DNA of 64,000 nt from Rubrivivax sp. GTDB taxonomy: Bacteria; Pseudomonadota; Gammaproteobacteria; Burkholderiales; Burkholderiaceae_C. Position 1 is the stretch's first letter. The number at the start of each line of letters is the position of its first letter. The translations under genes and the position numbers were made by a program. This document shows, one piece after another, positions 44,289-56,248 of the stretch. Below the pieces are notes generated by a model. It was not told where the DNA came from. It saw only the letters and a list, made by a program, of their open reading frames with translations, and searched no databases. The DNA lies in contig JAHCKS010000011.1 in the NCBI GenBank assembly GCA_026125665.1, positions 21,436 to 85,435 on the forward strand, read 5' to 3'.

Positions 44289-44504
44289 ATGTCCATCGTC
44301 GTCCACTACTGCGCCGCTTGAGGCTACAAACCCGAAGCCCTCCGTGTGAAGGCTTGGTTTGAGTCCCACGGGCGCGGCCCCGTCGACGTGCAGGTCGGCA
44401 AGTCCGGCCAGTTCGACGTCGTCGTCGACGGCCGGCTCGCCTACTCGCGCTACGAGACGGGACGGTTCCCTTCGGAGGCGGACCTGCAGAAGCTGGGCGG
44501 CTGA
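44289..44504 (+). CDS. Selenoprotein W-like (Rdx family) with in-frame UGA
   Basis: A 71-residue Rdx-family thioredoxin-fold protein interrupted at codon 11 by TGA (44319-44321). Read as selenocysteine, it gives YCAAUGYKPEA with the CxxU redox motif at C8-U11, which lines up with CGAUGYK of mammalian SELENOW. After the TGA the same frame keeps the family core GKSGQFDVVVDG (43-54) and SRYETGRFPSEADL up to a TGA stop at 44502. The AT-richer bases after the TGA form a hairpin (bSECIS candidate). It would act in thiol-redox defence in the cytosol. The start could also be ATG 44259, in frame. It needs SelA, SelB, SelC and SelD, not visible here. The alternative is a pseudogene by Cys-to-stop change, less likely given the exact CxxU position. 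Confidence 0.85.
44327..44361 (+). promoter_or_regulatory. Bacterial SECIS-like hairpin
   Basis: Starting five nt after the in-frame TGA, 44327-44332 pairs with 44356-44361 and 44335-44339 with 44351-44355, with a 2-nt CG bulge. The 11-nt apical loop CTCCGTGTGAA contains G and GU in the position SelB recognises. The loop G is about 23 nt from the TGA, inside the usual bSECIS window. A computed fold was not run. Confidence 0.7.
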
Positions 44505-44907
44505 CGCCCGCGCCCGGCGCCGGCACTGCGCCCGCACCGCGCAGCCGGCCCTGCAGTTGGCGCCGATCGCGCGAGCTGCAGCGAATATCATCAGCGCGTT
44601 GGTGCTCGTCGCGGCGGCTCTTCGCCAAGACAGTTCAACGGGAATCAGGGAGGGCCGGCGCCAACCGCCACGGCCCCAACCTGAGCTGCCCCCGCAACGG
44701 TAAGCGGACGGGAGCGCTCTTCGGTGCTCCCCGCTCGTGTCTGCAGGCCACTGGGTGGCGGTCGCTTCTGCGGCTGCGCCTGGGAAGGCGACACGGGTGG
44801 TCTCCGCCAGCCCGGATACCGGCCAACGAGGTGGCGCGCCGCTCGCGGCGTGCCGTGAGGTGCCGGCCGCGGGGAAGCGGCGGGCGCGCCTTTCGAGCCT
44901 TGTTCCC
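44505..44907 (+). other. Leader region of the btu operon
   Basis: This 403-nt gap between the selenoprotein gene and btuB has no supported protein. It contains the cobalamin riboswitch (44597-44828), then a GC-rich stretch with mutually complementary GGCGCGCC-like segments (about 44832 and 44881) that could be the expression platform. Confidence 0.8.
44597..44828 (+). promoter_or_regulatory. Cobalamin (adenosylcobalamin) riboswitch
   Basis: The P1 stem pairs CGTTGG (44597-44602) with CCAACG (44823-44828). Conserved parts in order: GGAATCAGGG near 44641, the B12 box CTGCCCCCGCAACGGTAAGC at 44686-44705, GCCACTGGG near 44748, GGGAAGGCG-ACACGGG near 44783 and AGCCCGGATACCGGCC at 44809-44824. It should turn down btuB and the following transport genes when cobalamin is plentiful. 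Confidence 0.95.
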
Positions 44908-46845
44908 ATGCACTCCCTGACCTCGCCTCGTGCGGCGGCGCGCGATCTCGATCACCACCGCCACGATCCATCCCGCCCGCGCCCTGCAGGGCGCCGGCTT
45001 CGCCGAGCACGCCGGCCCGCCCGGCTCGCCGCAGCGTTGCTGTTCACGGTGGCGCTCGCATCCGCGGCGCATGCGCAGACCACTGCCGCCACCGCCGCAG
45101 CCGAGACCATCGTCGTCACCGCCGGCCGCACGCCGCAACCGCTGTCGTCGGTGCTGGCCGATGTCTCGGTGCTGGACCGCACCGCCATCGAGCGCAGCGG
45201 TGCCGTCGGTGTCGCCGAGCTGCTGGCACGCCTGCCGGGCATCGAGTTCGCGCGCAACGGCGGCCCCGGCACGGCGACGACCGTCTTCATCCGCGGCAGC
45301 GAGACGCGCCACGCCGCGCTGTACATCGACGGCATGCGCGTCGACGCGCAGGGCACCGGCGGCGCGCTGTGGGAGCAGGTCCCGCTGGAGCAGATCGAGC
45401 GCATCGAGGTGCTGCGCGGCCCGGCCGCCGCGGTGTACGGCTCCGATGCCGTCGGCGGCGTCGTTCAGCTGTTCACGCGGCGCGGCAGCGGCCCGCCGCG
45501 GGCCACTGCGTCGGCGGGCGTCGGCTCGCACGACACGGCCCGCGTGCAGGCGGGCCTCAGCGGCTCGGCCGATGCCTTCGACTACTCGCTGTCGGCCTCG
45601 CACGGCCGCAGCGAAGGCTTCAGCGCACGCACGCCGGCCGTCGCCAACCCCGACGACGACGGCTGGCGCCGCAGCGCCGCGCAGGCGCGGGCGGGCTGGC
45701 AGCTCACGCCCGCGCACCGCGTCGACGCCTCGCTGCTGGCCAGCCGCCTGCGCGCGCAGGTCGACGTGTTCGACCCGGTGGCCGACGAGCTGGCGTTCCA
45801 CTCGCTGCACACCGCCAGCCTCGCCTGGCAGGGCCGCTGGTCGGCCGACACGACGAGCCGGCTGCAGGCCGGGCGCACGAAGAGCACCTACGAGTCGCAG
45901 CCGTTCTTCTTCCGCACCGAGACCACGCTGACCGACGCGACGCTGCAGCACGAGCAGCGGCTCGGCGGCCACGTGCTGACCGGCACGCTCGAGCGGCGCG
46001 AAGACGAGTTGCTGAACCCGGCGACGGCCTTCGACCCCGAGCTCGCCGGCCGGCGCCGGCAGCACGGCGTGGCATTCGGCTGGCGCACCGACCTCGGCGA
46101 CCATGGCGTGCAGCTGCACGCGCGCCACGACGACGACAGCGAATTCGGTGGCCACGCCACCGGCAGCGTCGCCTGGGGCTGGCGTTTCCTGCCGCAGTGG
46201 CGGGTCAGTGCTTCGGCAGCGACGTCGTTCCGTGTGCCGACGCTCTACCAGCGCTTCAGCGCCTTCGGCAACCCGGCGCTCGTGCCGGAGACCGGCCGCA
46301 ACGTCGAGCTGGCGCTGCGCTGGGCGGCCAGCGAGTCGCTCGACCTGGCGCTGACGGCCTGGCGCAACACGGTCAGCCGCCTCATCAACTTCGGCCCGCC
46401 CGGGCCCTGCGCCGACCCGTTCGGCTGCTACGAGAACGTCGGCCGCGCCCGGCTGCAGGGCGCGACGCTGTCGGGGCGCGCGCCCCTGGGCGGGTTCGCG
46501 CTGCGCGGCTCGTTCGACTGGCACGACCCGCGCAACCTCGACACCGACACCGTGCTGGCCCGGCGCGCGCGCCGCCTGGCCACCTTCGGCGCCGACGGCC
46601 AGTGGGCCGGCTTCGCGCTCGGCGCCGAGGTGCAGGCCGCCGGCGCGCGCTTCGAAGACGCGGCCAACCGGCAGCGCATGGGCGGCTACGCGTTGCTCAA
46701 CCTTTCCGTCGGTCGGGCCCTGATGCCGGGCCTCGTGCTCGAGGGCCGCATCGACAATGCGCTCGACAAGGCCTACGAGCTGACACAGACGTTCCAGACG
46801 GCCGGCCGCACGGCCCAGCTGACGTTGCGCTGGGTGCAGCCTTGA
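44908..46845 (+). CDS. btuB: TonB-dependent cobalamin receptor
   Basis: A 645-residue outer-membrane receptor. The leader (LAAALLFTVALASAAHAQ) is preceded by a long basic N-region. The TonB box is ETIVVTAGR, then the plug domain (VAELLARLPGIEF, VFIRGSETRHAALYIDGMRV and RIEVLRGPAAAVYGSDAVGGVV) and a 22-strand barrel to the C-terminal aromatic-type end TLRWVQP. The cobalamin riboswitch directly upstream identifies the substrate as a corrinoid. It is followed by periplasmic, permease and ATPase genes. Confidence 0.93.
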   Translation: MHSLTSPRAAARDLDHHRHDPSRPRPAGRRLRRARRPARLAAALLFTVALASAAHAQTTAATAAAETIVVTAGRTPQPLSSVLADVSVLDRTAIERSGAVGVAELLARLPGIEFARNGGPGTATTVFIRGSETRHAALYIDGMRVDAQGTGGALWEQVPLEQIERIEVLRGPAAAVYGSDAVGGVVQLFTRRGSGPPRATASAGVGSHDTARVQAGLSGSADAFDYSLSASHGRSEGFSARTPAVANPDDDGWRRSAAQARAGWQLTPAHRVDASLLASRLRAQVDVFDPVADELAFHSLHTASLAWQGRWSADTTSRLQAGRTKSTYESQPFFFRTETTLTDATLQHEQRLGGHVLTGTLERREDELLNPATAFDPELAGRRRQHGVAFGWRTDLGDHGVQLHARHDDDSEFGGHATGSVAWGWRFLPQWRVSASAATSFRVPTLYQRFSAFGNPALVPETGRNVELALRWAASESLDLALTAWRNTVSRLINFGPPGPCADPFGCYENVGRARLQGATLSGRAPLGGFALRGSFDWHDPRNLDTDTVLARRARRLATFGADGQWAGFALGAEVQAAGARFEDAANRQRMGGYALLNLSVGRALMPGLVLEGRIDNALDKAYELTQTFQTAGRTAQLTLRWVQP

Positions 46846-47053
46846 CCCCCTGACGCCATCACCCCATGCCCCGTGAACCCGGCGAGCGCGCCTGACGGCC
46901 GACAGGACCCACGCATGTCACCGACGACGACGCGCCATCACCGCTGCCGGTCACCGGCCGGGCCGCCGGTGCGCCGGCGCGTGGCGCGGCTGCGCGCGGC
47001 CGCTCCTGGCCGGCGCGCGGCCGCCGCTCGGCGGCGCGGGGCCCGCGCCGGCC

Positions 47054-47875
47054 GTGGCGCAGCCGCTCGTCGTGCAGGACGACCGCGGCACCGAGCACCG
47101 CTTCACCGTGCTGCCGCAACGCATCGTGACGATGATGCCTTCGCTCAGCGAAGCGGCCTGGGTGCTCGGTGCCGGCCCGCGGCTCGTCGGCGTCGACCGC
47201 TTCTCCAACTGGCCGGCCGAGGTGGCACGCCTGCCGCGCCTGGGCGGCCTCGAAGACGCGCAGATCGAGGCCATCGTCGCACTGAATCCCGACCTCGTGC
47301 TCGCCTCGACCTCGGCGCGTTCGCTCGACCGGCTCGAGCAGCTCGGCCTGCGCGTGCTGCGCCTGCGCTCGCAGACGCACGACGACGTGCGCCGCACGCT
47401 CGCGCTCGTCGCCGCGCTGCTCGGCACGCCGGCGCGCGGCGCCGAGGTCTGGGCGGGCATCGAGCGCGAGCTCGCCGTGGCCGCGGCGCGCGTGCCGGCC
47501 TCGCTGCGCGGCGCCAGCGTCTACTTCGAGATCGGCGGCGGCCCGCATGCCGCCGGGGCGCAGTCGTTCATCGGCCAGACGCTGGCGCGGCTGGGTCTCG
47601 TCAACATCGTCGCGCCGGAGCTCGGGCCGTTCCCGAGGCTGAACCCGGAGGTCGTCGTGCGCGCGCAGCCGCAGGTCGTGATGGGGCTGGCACGCGAACA
47701 GGCGGCGCTGGTCGAGCGGCCCGGCTGGTCGGCGCTGGCCGCGGTGCGCGAGCGGCGCCTGTGCGGCTTCAGCGAGCCGGACTACGAGATGCTCGTGCGC
47801 CCGGGGCCGCGCCTCGGCGCAGCCGCCGCGCGGCTGGCCGACTGCCTGCGCCAGCTCGAGCGGGGGCGCGATTGA
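47054..47875 (+). CDS. btuF: Cobalamin-binding periplasmic protein BtuF-like
   Basis: A type III substrate-binding protein; the mature domain of about 270 residues opens with AQPLVVQDDRGTE and contains RIVTMMPSLSEAAWVLGAG, a typical BtuF motif (MMPS), then ALNPDLVLASTS and FEIGGGPHAAG. The frame extends back over a plausible signal-peptide core (CARPLLAGARPPLGGAG-PAPAVA) but has no ATG, GTG or TTG start before the stop at 46874; the ATG at 46915 is in another frame. Only a GTG at 47054 remains, which would leave it without a leader. A frameshift in the leader is likely. btuC starts on its stop codon. Confidence 0.8.
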   Translation: MAQPLVVQDDRGTEHRFTVLPQRIVTMMPSLSEAAWVLGAGPRLVGVDRFSNWPAEVARLPRLGGLEDAQIEAIVALNPDLVLASTSARSLDRLEQLGLRVLRLRSQTHDDVRRTLALVAALLGTPARGAEVWAGIERELAVAAARVPASLRGASVYFEIGGGPHAAGAQSFIGQTLARLGLVNIVAPELGPFPRLNPEVVVRAQPQVVMGLAREQAALVERPGWSALAAVRERRLCGFSEPDYEMLVRPGPRLGAAAARLADCLRQLERGRD

Positions 47876-48894
47876 GGCCCGGCAGCGACCGGCAGCGCCG
47901 CCTGCGGCTGGCCGCCGCGCTGGCCGCACTGCTGCTCGCCGGGCTCGCCGCGGGCCTGGTCACCGGCGCGCAAGGCTTCTCGCCGAGCGCCTTCTGGGCC
48001 GACCTGCACAACGAGCAGACCTGGCTCATCGTCACCGGCATCCGCGCCCCGCGCACGGTCGGCGCGGCGCTGGCCGGCGCCCTGCTCGGCCTGGCCGGGG
48101 CCATCGCACAGGGGCTCTTCCGCAATCCGCTGGCCGACCCCTACCTGCTCGGCTCGGCCGCCGGCGCCGGGCTCGGTGTCGTGCTGGTGCTCGCCGCGGC
48201 CACGCTGCCCGGTGCCGCGGCGAGCTCGGCCACGCTCGCCTGGATCGAGCAGGTCGGCCTGGTCTCCGCGGCCTTCGTCGGTGCCGTGGCCGGCATCGGG
48301 CTCACGGTGGCGCTGGCCGGCGGCGCGCTGCACACGCTGCGGCTGCTGCTGGCCGGCGTCGTCGTCGGCGTGCTGCTCGGCGCGGCCAGCGACCTCGTCA
48401 CCGTGCTGTCGCCCGAGGCGCTGCGCGGCAAGCAGGCCTTCATGCTCGGCAGCACGAGCTTCCTGGGGCCACCGGCGCTGGCGCTGATGGCCGGCGGCCT
48501 GGTGGTGGTGGCCTGGCCGGCGTGGCGCCACGCCCGTGCGCTCGACGCGCTGACGCTCGGCGAGGACAGCGCCGCCAGCCTCGGCCTCGACCTGGCGCGC
48601 GTGCGCCTCGTGCTCGTGCTGCTGCTGGCCGGCGCCACGGCGCTGGCGGTGTCGCAGGCCGGCCTGGTGGCCTTCGTCGGCCTCGTCGCGCCGCATCTGG
48701 TGCGCCGGCATGCGCCGGGCGCCCACGGCTGGCTGCTGGCGGCCAGCGCCGGCATGGGCGCGGCGCTGCTGCTCGCCGCCGACGTGCTCTCGCGCGCCGT
48801 CATCGCGCCGCAGGAGCTGCCTGTGGGCGTCGTCACCGCGGTGCTGGGCGGCATCTACCTCTTCGTGCTGCTGCGGCGAAGGACGATGGCGTGA
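47872..48894 (+). CDS. btuC: Cobalamin ABC permease (FecCD family)
   Basis: A 340-residue inner-membrane permease with about ten helices. The TTG at 47872 overlaps the btuF TGA (TTGA), which gives the correct N-terminus before the first helix (LAAALAALLLAGLAAGL). Family motifs: RAPRTVGAALAGALLGLAGAIAQGLFRNPLADPYLLGSAAGAGL and GLVAFVGLVAPHLVRR (each seen in pieces). It forms the channel for vitamin B12 entering from BtuF. Coupled to btuD by GTGA. Confidence 0.92.
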   Translation: MRPGSDRQRRLRLAAALAALLLAGLAAGLVTGAQGFSPSAFWADLHNEQTWLIVTGIRAPRTVGAALAGALLGLAGAIAQGLFRNPLADPYLLGSAAGAGLGVVLVLAAATLPGAAASSATLAWIEQVGLVSAAFVGAVAGIGLTVALAGGALHTLRLLLAGVVVGVLLGAASDLVTVLSPEALRGKQAFMLGSTSFLGPPALALMAGGLVVVAWPAWRHARALDALTLGEDSAASLGLDLARVRLVLVLLLAGATALAVSQAGLVAFVGLVAPHLVRRHAPGAHGWLLAASAGMGAALLLAADVLSRAVIAPQELPVGVVTAVLGGIYLFVLLRRRTMA

Positions 48895-49733
48895 ACGCGG
48901 ACATGGCGCCGCTGCGCGCGCACGGCCTCGTCGTGCGGCTCGGCGGGCGCGAGGTGCTGCACGGCGTCGATGTCGAGGTCGGCCGCGGCTGGACCGCGCT
49001 CGTCGGGCCCAACGGCGCCGGCAAGTCCACGCTGCTGCGCGCGCTGGCGGGGCTGCAGCGCGCCGACGCCGGCGAGGTGCAGCTGGACGGCGCCGACCTG
49101 CGCACGCTGCGCCCGGCGGCACGGGCGCGCCGCCTCGCGTGGCTGGCCCAGCAGGGTGAGGTCAGCGGCGAGCTCACGGTGCAGGAGACGGTGGAGCTCG
49201 GCCGCATCCCGCACCTCGGCCTCATCGGCACGCCCGGCCCCGAAGACAGCGCGGCCGTGGCGCGCGCGATGGCGCTCACCGAGTGCACGTCCTGGGCCGG
49301 GCGGCGGCTGCACGAGCTCTCGGGCGGCGAGCGCCAGCGCGTGCTGCTGGCGCGCGCGCTGGCCACCGAGGCGCCGCTGCTGCTGCTCGACGAGCCGACG
49401 ACGCACCTCGACGCGCCGCACCAGGTGGCGCTGGCGCGCCTGTTCGGGCACCTGGCACGCGACGCGACGCGCGCCCACAGCGTGGTGACGGTGCTGCACG
49501 ACCTGCCGATCGCGCTGGCGGCCGACCGCCTGCTCGTGCTGGCCGATGGCCGCCTCGTTGCCGCCGGCGCACCGCATGAGCGCACGGTTCAGGCGGCGCT
49601 GGTGCAGGTGTTCGAGGGGGCGATCCGCATCGAGCCCGGCACGGTGGGGCGGCCCGGCGTGACGCTGGCCCTCGACGCGCCTGATGCGCCGCAAGGTGGT
49701 TCCCGGCCACCTCGGCCGACGCAGCCGCCTTGA
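48891..49733 (+). CDS. btuD: Cobalamin ABC transporter ATPase
   Basis: A 280-residue ATPase. Walker A is GPNGAGKST (about 42-50), the signature LSGGERQRV and Walker [13 protein letters not shown], and the switch histidine lies in TVLHDLP. GTG 48891 overlaps the btuC stop; ATG 48904 is out of that frame, so the GTG start holds. The C-terminus has an extra Pro/Arg tail. Completes btuB-F-C-D under the riboswitch. Confidence 0.92.
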   Translation: MNADMAPLRAHGLVVRLGGREVLHGVDVEVGRGWTALVGPNGAGKSTLLRALAGLQRADAGEVQLDGADLRTLRPAARARRLAWLAQQGEVSGELTVQETVELGRIPHLGLIGTPGPEDSAAVARAMALTECTSWAGRRLHELSGGERQRVLLARALATEAPLLLLDEPTTHLDAPHQVALARLFGHLARDATRAHSVVTVLHDLPIALAADRLLVLADGRLVAAGAPHERTVQAALVQVFEGAIRIEPGTVGRPGVTLALDAPDAPQGGSRPPRPTQPP

Positions 49734-49755
49734 GAATGGCAGGCAGCCCCCGAGG

Positions 49756-49769
49756 TTGCGCCGCGTCAA
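49756..49769 (+). promoter_or_regulatory. FNR/FixK-like box before alcohol dehydrogenase
   Basis: TTGCGCCGCGTCAA, a 14-bp near-palindrome with TTG and TCAA ends like an FNR/FixK site, 36 nt upstream of the dehydrogenase start. Similar boxes occur at 58527, 60069 and 62949. Confidence 0.55.
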
Positions 49770-49805
49770 GCGCACCGTCAGGCTTCGGCACTAGGGTTGT
49801 CGTCG

Positions 49806-50833
49806 ATGAACACGGTCATGCCCTCGCCCACGCTGCCGGGTCGCTACCGGGCCATGGCGCTGACTCGCCCGGGCGGGGCGGTGCTGCAGCCGCTCGAGCG
49901 CGAGCTCGCGCTGCCCGGCCCCGGGCAGGTCCTGCTGCGCGTGCACATGTGCGGCGTGTGCCGCACCGACCTGCATGTCGTCGACGGCGACCTGCCGCTG
50001 GCCGAACGGCCGCGCGTGCCCGGGCACGAGGTCGTCGGCACCGTCGTCGCCGCGGGCGCCGGCAGCACACGCTTCGCGCCGGGCACGCGCGTCGGCGTGC
50101 CGTGGCTGCACGACACCTGCGGCACCTGCCGCTGGTGCGGCAGCGAGCGCGAGAACCTGTGCGAGCAGGCCCGCTTCACCGGCTGGACGGTGGACGGCGG
50201 CTACGCCGAGTACCTGAGCGCCGACGAGCGCTTCTGCTTCGCGTTGCCCCCCGGGTACAGCGACGAGCAGGCGGCGCCGCTGCTGTGCGCCGGCCTGATC
50301 GGCTGGCGCGCGCTCGGCATGGCGGGCGAGTCGCGCACGCTCGGCCTCTACGGCTTCGGCGCCGCCGGGCACCTCGTGGCGCAAGTGGCCTTGCAGCAGG
50401 GGCGGCAGGTCTACGCCTTCACGCGCCCGGGCGACAGCGCGGCGCAGGCGCTGGCCCGGACGCTCGGCGTGCACTGGGCCGGCGGCTCCGACGAGGCACC
50501 ACCCACGGCGACCGACGGGGCGCTGATCTTCGCGCCGGTGGGCTCGCTCGTGCCGGTGGCATTGGCGCACAGCGAGCCGGGCAGCACCATCGTCTGTGCC
50601 GGCATCCACATGAGCGACATTCCGCCGATGCCCTATTCGCTGCTTTGGAAGGAACGGGTCGTGCGCTCGGTGGCCAACCTCACGCGCGCCGACGGAGAGA
50701 GCTTCTTCGCCTGGGCGGCGGCGCACCACATCGAGAGCACGACCGAGCGCTTCGCGCTGGCCGACGCGAACGAGGCGCTGGCGCGGCTGCGCGACGGCCG
50801 CCTCACCGGCGCCGCGGTGCTGGACTGCCGCGC

Positions 50834-50837
<4 letters not shown>
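49806..50837 (+). CDS. Zinc-dependent alcohol dehydrogenase
   Basis: A 343-residue MDR oxidoreductase of the AdhP/AdhA type. The catalytic zinc site is [13 protein letters not shown] and GHEVVG; the structural zinc site is [19 protein letters not shown] with four cysteines. The NAD-binding fold starts at [16 protein letters not shown] (GxGxxG). It interconverts primary alcohols and aldehydes, plausibly for fermentation under oxygen limitation. ATG 49806 is preferred over TTG 49797. The ABC ATPase gene begins on its stop codon (GTGA). Confidence 0.93.
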
Positions 50838-51580
<743 letters not shown>

Positions 51581-51613
51581 CCGCCGGCCCGGACCGACGG
51601 CACGGACGCCACG

Positions 51614-54001
<2,388 letters not shown>

Positions 54002-54022
54002 ACCCCTTCGAGGACGACGACG

Positions 54023-55352
54023 ATGCAATCAAAGACCTGGATGCTGGCCGGCGGCGGCGCCGTCGCGCTGGTGGCGCTGCTCGCCTGGGCCTTCGCGCCG
54101 CGCCCGGTGCCGGTGGAGGTGGCGCCGGTGACCGAGGGTCGCTTCGAGGCGACGATCGACGAGGACGCACGCACGCGGCTCGTCGAGCGCTACGTCGTCT
54201 CGGCGCCGCTGGCCGGGCGGCTGGCGCGCATCACGCTGCGCGAGGGCGACGCCGTGCCGGCGGGGCACCCGGTGGCCATGCTGACGCCGGTGCTGCCGGC
54301 GATGCTGGACGAGCGCACGCAGCGCGAGCTGCGCGCCCGCGTCGCCGCGGCCGAGGACAACGTGCAGCGCGCCGCCTCGCGCAGCGAACGTGCCAAGGTG
54401 GCGCTGGAGCAGGCGCGGGCCGAGGAGAAGCGCAGCCAGCAGCTGGCGCAGCAGGGCTTCATCGCGCCGACGAAGCTCGAGACCGACCGCCTGGCGGTGC
54501 AGGCCGCCGAGCGAGAGGTCGAAGGGGCCGCCGCCGAGCGGCGCATGGCCGCCCACGAGGTCGAGCAGGCCCGCGCTGCGCTGGGCGCCGCGCGTTCGGT
54601 GGACACGGCGCTGGGCGCCGCGCGTTCGGCGGACCGGCGCTGGCCGCGTTCGGCGGACCCGGCGTCGGGCGCCGCGTTCGTCTGCCGGCACCGCCGCCGG
54701 CCGCGCGTTCGCCGTGCGTGCCCCGGTGGCCGGCCGCGTGCTGCGCGTGCTGCAGCCGAGCGAGACGACGGTTGCGCTCGGCACGCCGCTGATCGAGCTC
54801 GGCGACACCGCGCACCTGGAGATCGTGGCCGAGCTGCTGACCCCCGACGCGCTGGCCGCGCGCCCGGGCAGCCGCGTGCACGTCGAGCGCTGGGGCGGCC
54901 CGACCACGCTCGAAGGCATCGTGCGCACCGTCGAGCCGGCCGCCTTCACGAAGGTGTCCGCGCTCGGTGTCGAGGAGCAGCGGGTGCGCGTGCTGATCGA
55001 CCTGACGAGCCCGCGCGCGCAGTGGAGCTCGCTCGGCGACGCCTACCGCGTCGGTGTGCGCATCGTCACGCTGGCCCAGGACCGCGCAGTGCAGGTACCG
55101 GCCAGCGCCGTGTTCCCGATGCCGGCGGACGAGGCCGCGGCCGCGGCCGACCGGCCCGCAGACGGCGCAGCGGCAGCACACGCCGTGTTCGTCGTCGAGG
55201 ACGGCCGGGCTCGGCTGCGGCCGGTCGAGCTCGGGGCGCGCAACGGCGGCGCAGCCTGGGTGCGGCAGGGGCTCACGCCCGGCCAGCAGGTCATCGTGTA
55301 CCCGGGCGCCGCCGTGCACGACGGCGTGCGCGTCTCGGCTCGCAGCGTGTGA
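54023..55352 (+). pseudogene. HlyD-family adaptor, frameshifted in a tandem repeat
   Basis: The membrane-fusion adaptor of the ABC exporter, split over two frames. From ATG 54023 the frame has a membrane helix (8-26), a lipoyl-like half (VSAPLAGRLARITLREGDAVPAG) and a coiled coil (about 95-190) and then loses similarity near 54610. The rest (RAPVAGRVLRVLQPSETTVALGTPLIELGD and a beta-barrel, ending QVIVYPGAAVHDGVRVSARSV) is in another frame, to TGA 55350. Between them lie imperfect copies of a 25-30 bp unit (54578-54688). It may be a sequencing error, a recent break or phase variation. Confidence 0.82.
54578..54688 (+). repeat. Degenerate tandem repeat at the adaptor frameshift
   Basis: Four decaying copies of GCGCTGGGCGCCGCGCGTTC-like units: 54578-54607 (30 nt), 54608-54636 (29 nt), 54637-54661 (25 nt) and 54662-54688 (27 nt). 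The unequal lengths break the reading frame of the HlyD-like gene. Confidence 0.85.
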
Positions 55353-55468
55353 GGCACCACGCGCCGCCCGCACTCGCAGACCGGCACCGCGGCGCGGCGT
55401 TGCGCAGGCTCAACGGCCGACGCGGCCGGCGCGCGACCATCGTCGTGCTCCGAAAGGCACGGCAAGGC

Positions 55469-56212
55469 ATGGACACCAGCGCGACAGCGAACCCGGTTGA
55501 ACGCGGCTCGCGGCGCGTGGGCGTCGTGCGCCGGGTGCGCGTCGGGCGCAGCGGCTTCGTGGGCCAGCTGGCGACCGCGCCCGGGGCGCGCGGCGTCGTG
55601 GCCTGTGTGTCGCTCGGCGCGGCCTCGCGCCGGCCTCGGCTCGAGGCGCATGCGGCAGCGGCGGGGCCGGGCAGGCCGAGACACGAGGTGCGACAGCAAT
55701 TCGTGCGCGTGCTCCGGCAGCACGGGTTCGCCACCCTGCACGTCGAGTTGCTGGCGGCCTCCGAGGCCGGCAATGCCGAGCTCGCGCACGACGTGGCGCT
55801 GCTGGCCGAGCGCATCGCCGAGGTGCTGGACTGGGCCGCCGAGCGCGAGGACATCGGCCACCTGCGGGTCGGGCTGTGCGCGGCCGACGTGGCCGCCGCG
55901 GCGGCGCTGTGCGCGGCCACGCTGCGGCCGGCGCGCGTGGTGGCCGTCGTGGCGCGCAGCGGCCGTCCCGATCTCGCCGGCGCCGCACTCGCGCGCGTGT
56001 CGGCCCCGACGCTGCTCGTGGTGGGCGGCGCGGACCCCGAACGCGTGCAGCTGAACCGCGCGGCCATGCCGGTGCTCGCCTGCGAGAAGCGGCTGGAGGT
56101 GGTGCCCGGCGCGACCCGCGGGTTCGACGAGCCCGGCACGCGAGAGGCCGTGCTGCACCTGGCCGGCGCGTGGTTCGCCAATCACCCGGCCGCCGCGCCC
56201 ACGCCGAACTGA
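55469..56212 (+). CDS. Dienelactone-hydrolase-like alpha/beta hydrolase
   Basis: A 247-residue alpha/beta fold protein of the group often found with phosphoribosyltransferases in stress loci. It has FATLHVELLAASEAGN, then LRVGLCAADVAAAAAL where relatives have a G-x-S-x-G nucleophile elbow, and SAPTLLVVGGADP. No serine is in the expected place, so classic hydrolase activity is doubtful. The N-terminal 65 residues are Arg-rich. ATG 55469 is the first start after the adaptor stop. The role is unclear. Confidence 0.65.
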   Translation: MDTSATANPVERGSRRVGVVRRVRVGRSGFVGQLATAPGARGVVACVSLGAASRRPRLEAHAAAAGPGRPRHEVRQQFVRVLRQHGFATLHVELLAASEAGNAELAHDVALLAERIAEVLDWAAEREDIGHLRVGLCAADVAAAAALCAATLRPARVVAVVARSGRPDLAGAALARVSAPTLLVVGGADPERVQLNRAAMPVLACEKRLEVVPGATRGFDEPGTREAVLHLAGAWFANHPAAAPTPN

Positions 56213-56248
56213 AGCTCGCCGCTGTCGCCCGCCGCCGCGGGCACCGGG

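Noticed and set aside
44289-44321. The TGA at codon 11 as an ordinary nonsense mutation
   Set aside because: It falls exactly on the U of CxxU, the downstream frame is conserved to a normal stop, and a SECIS-like hairpin follows. It remains the main alternative until sel genes are checked.
54023-56212. A single fusion of the HlyD adaptor and the downstream hydrolase in one frame
   Set aside because: The middle part is out-of-frame translation of the barrel half; the hydrolase has its own ATG at 55469.
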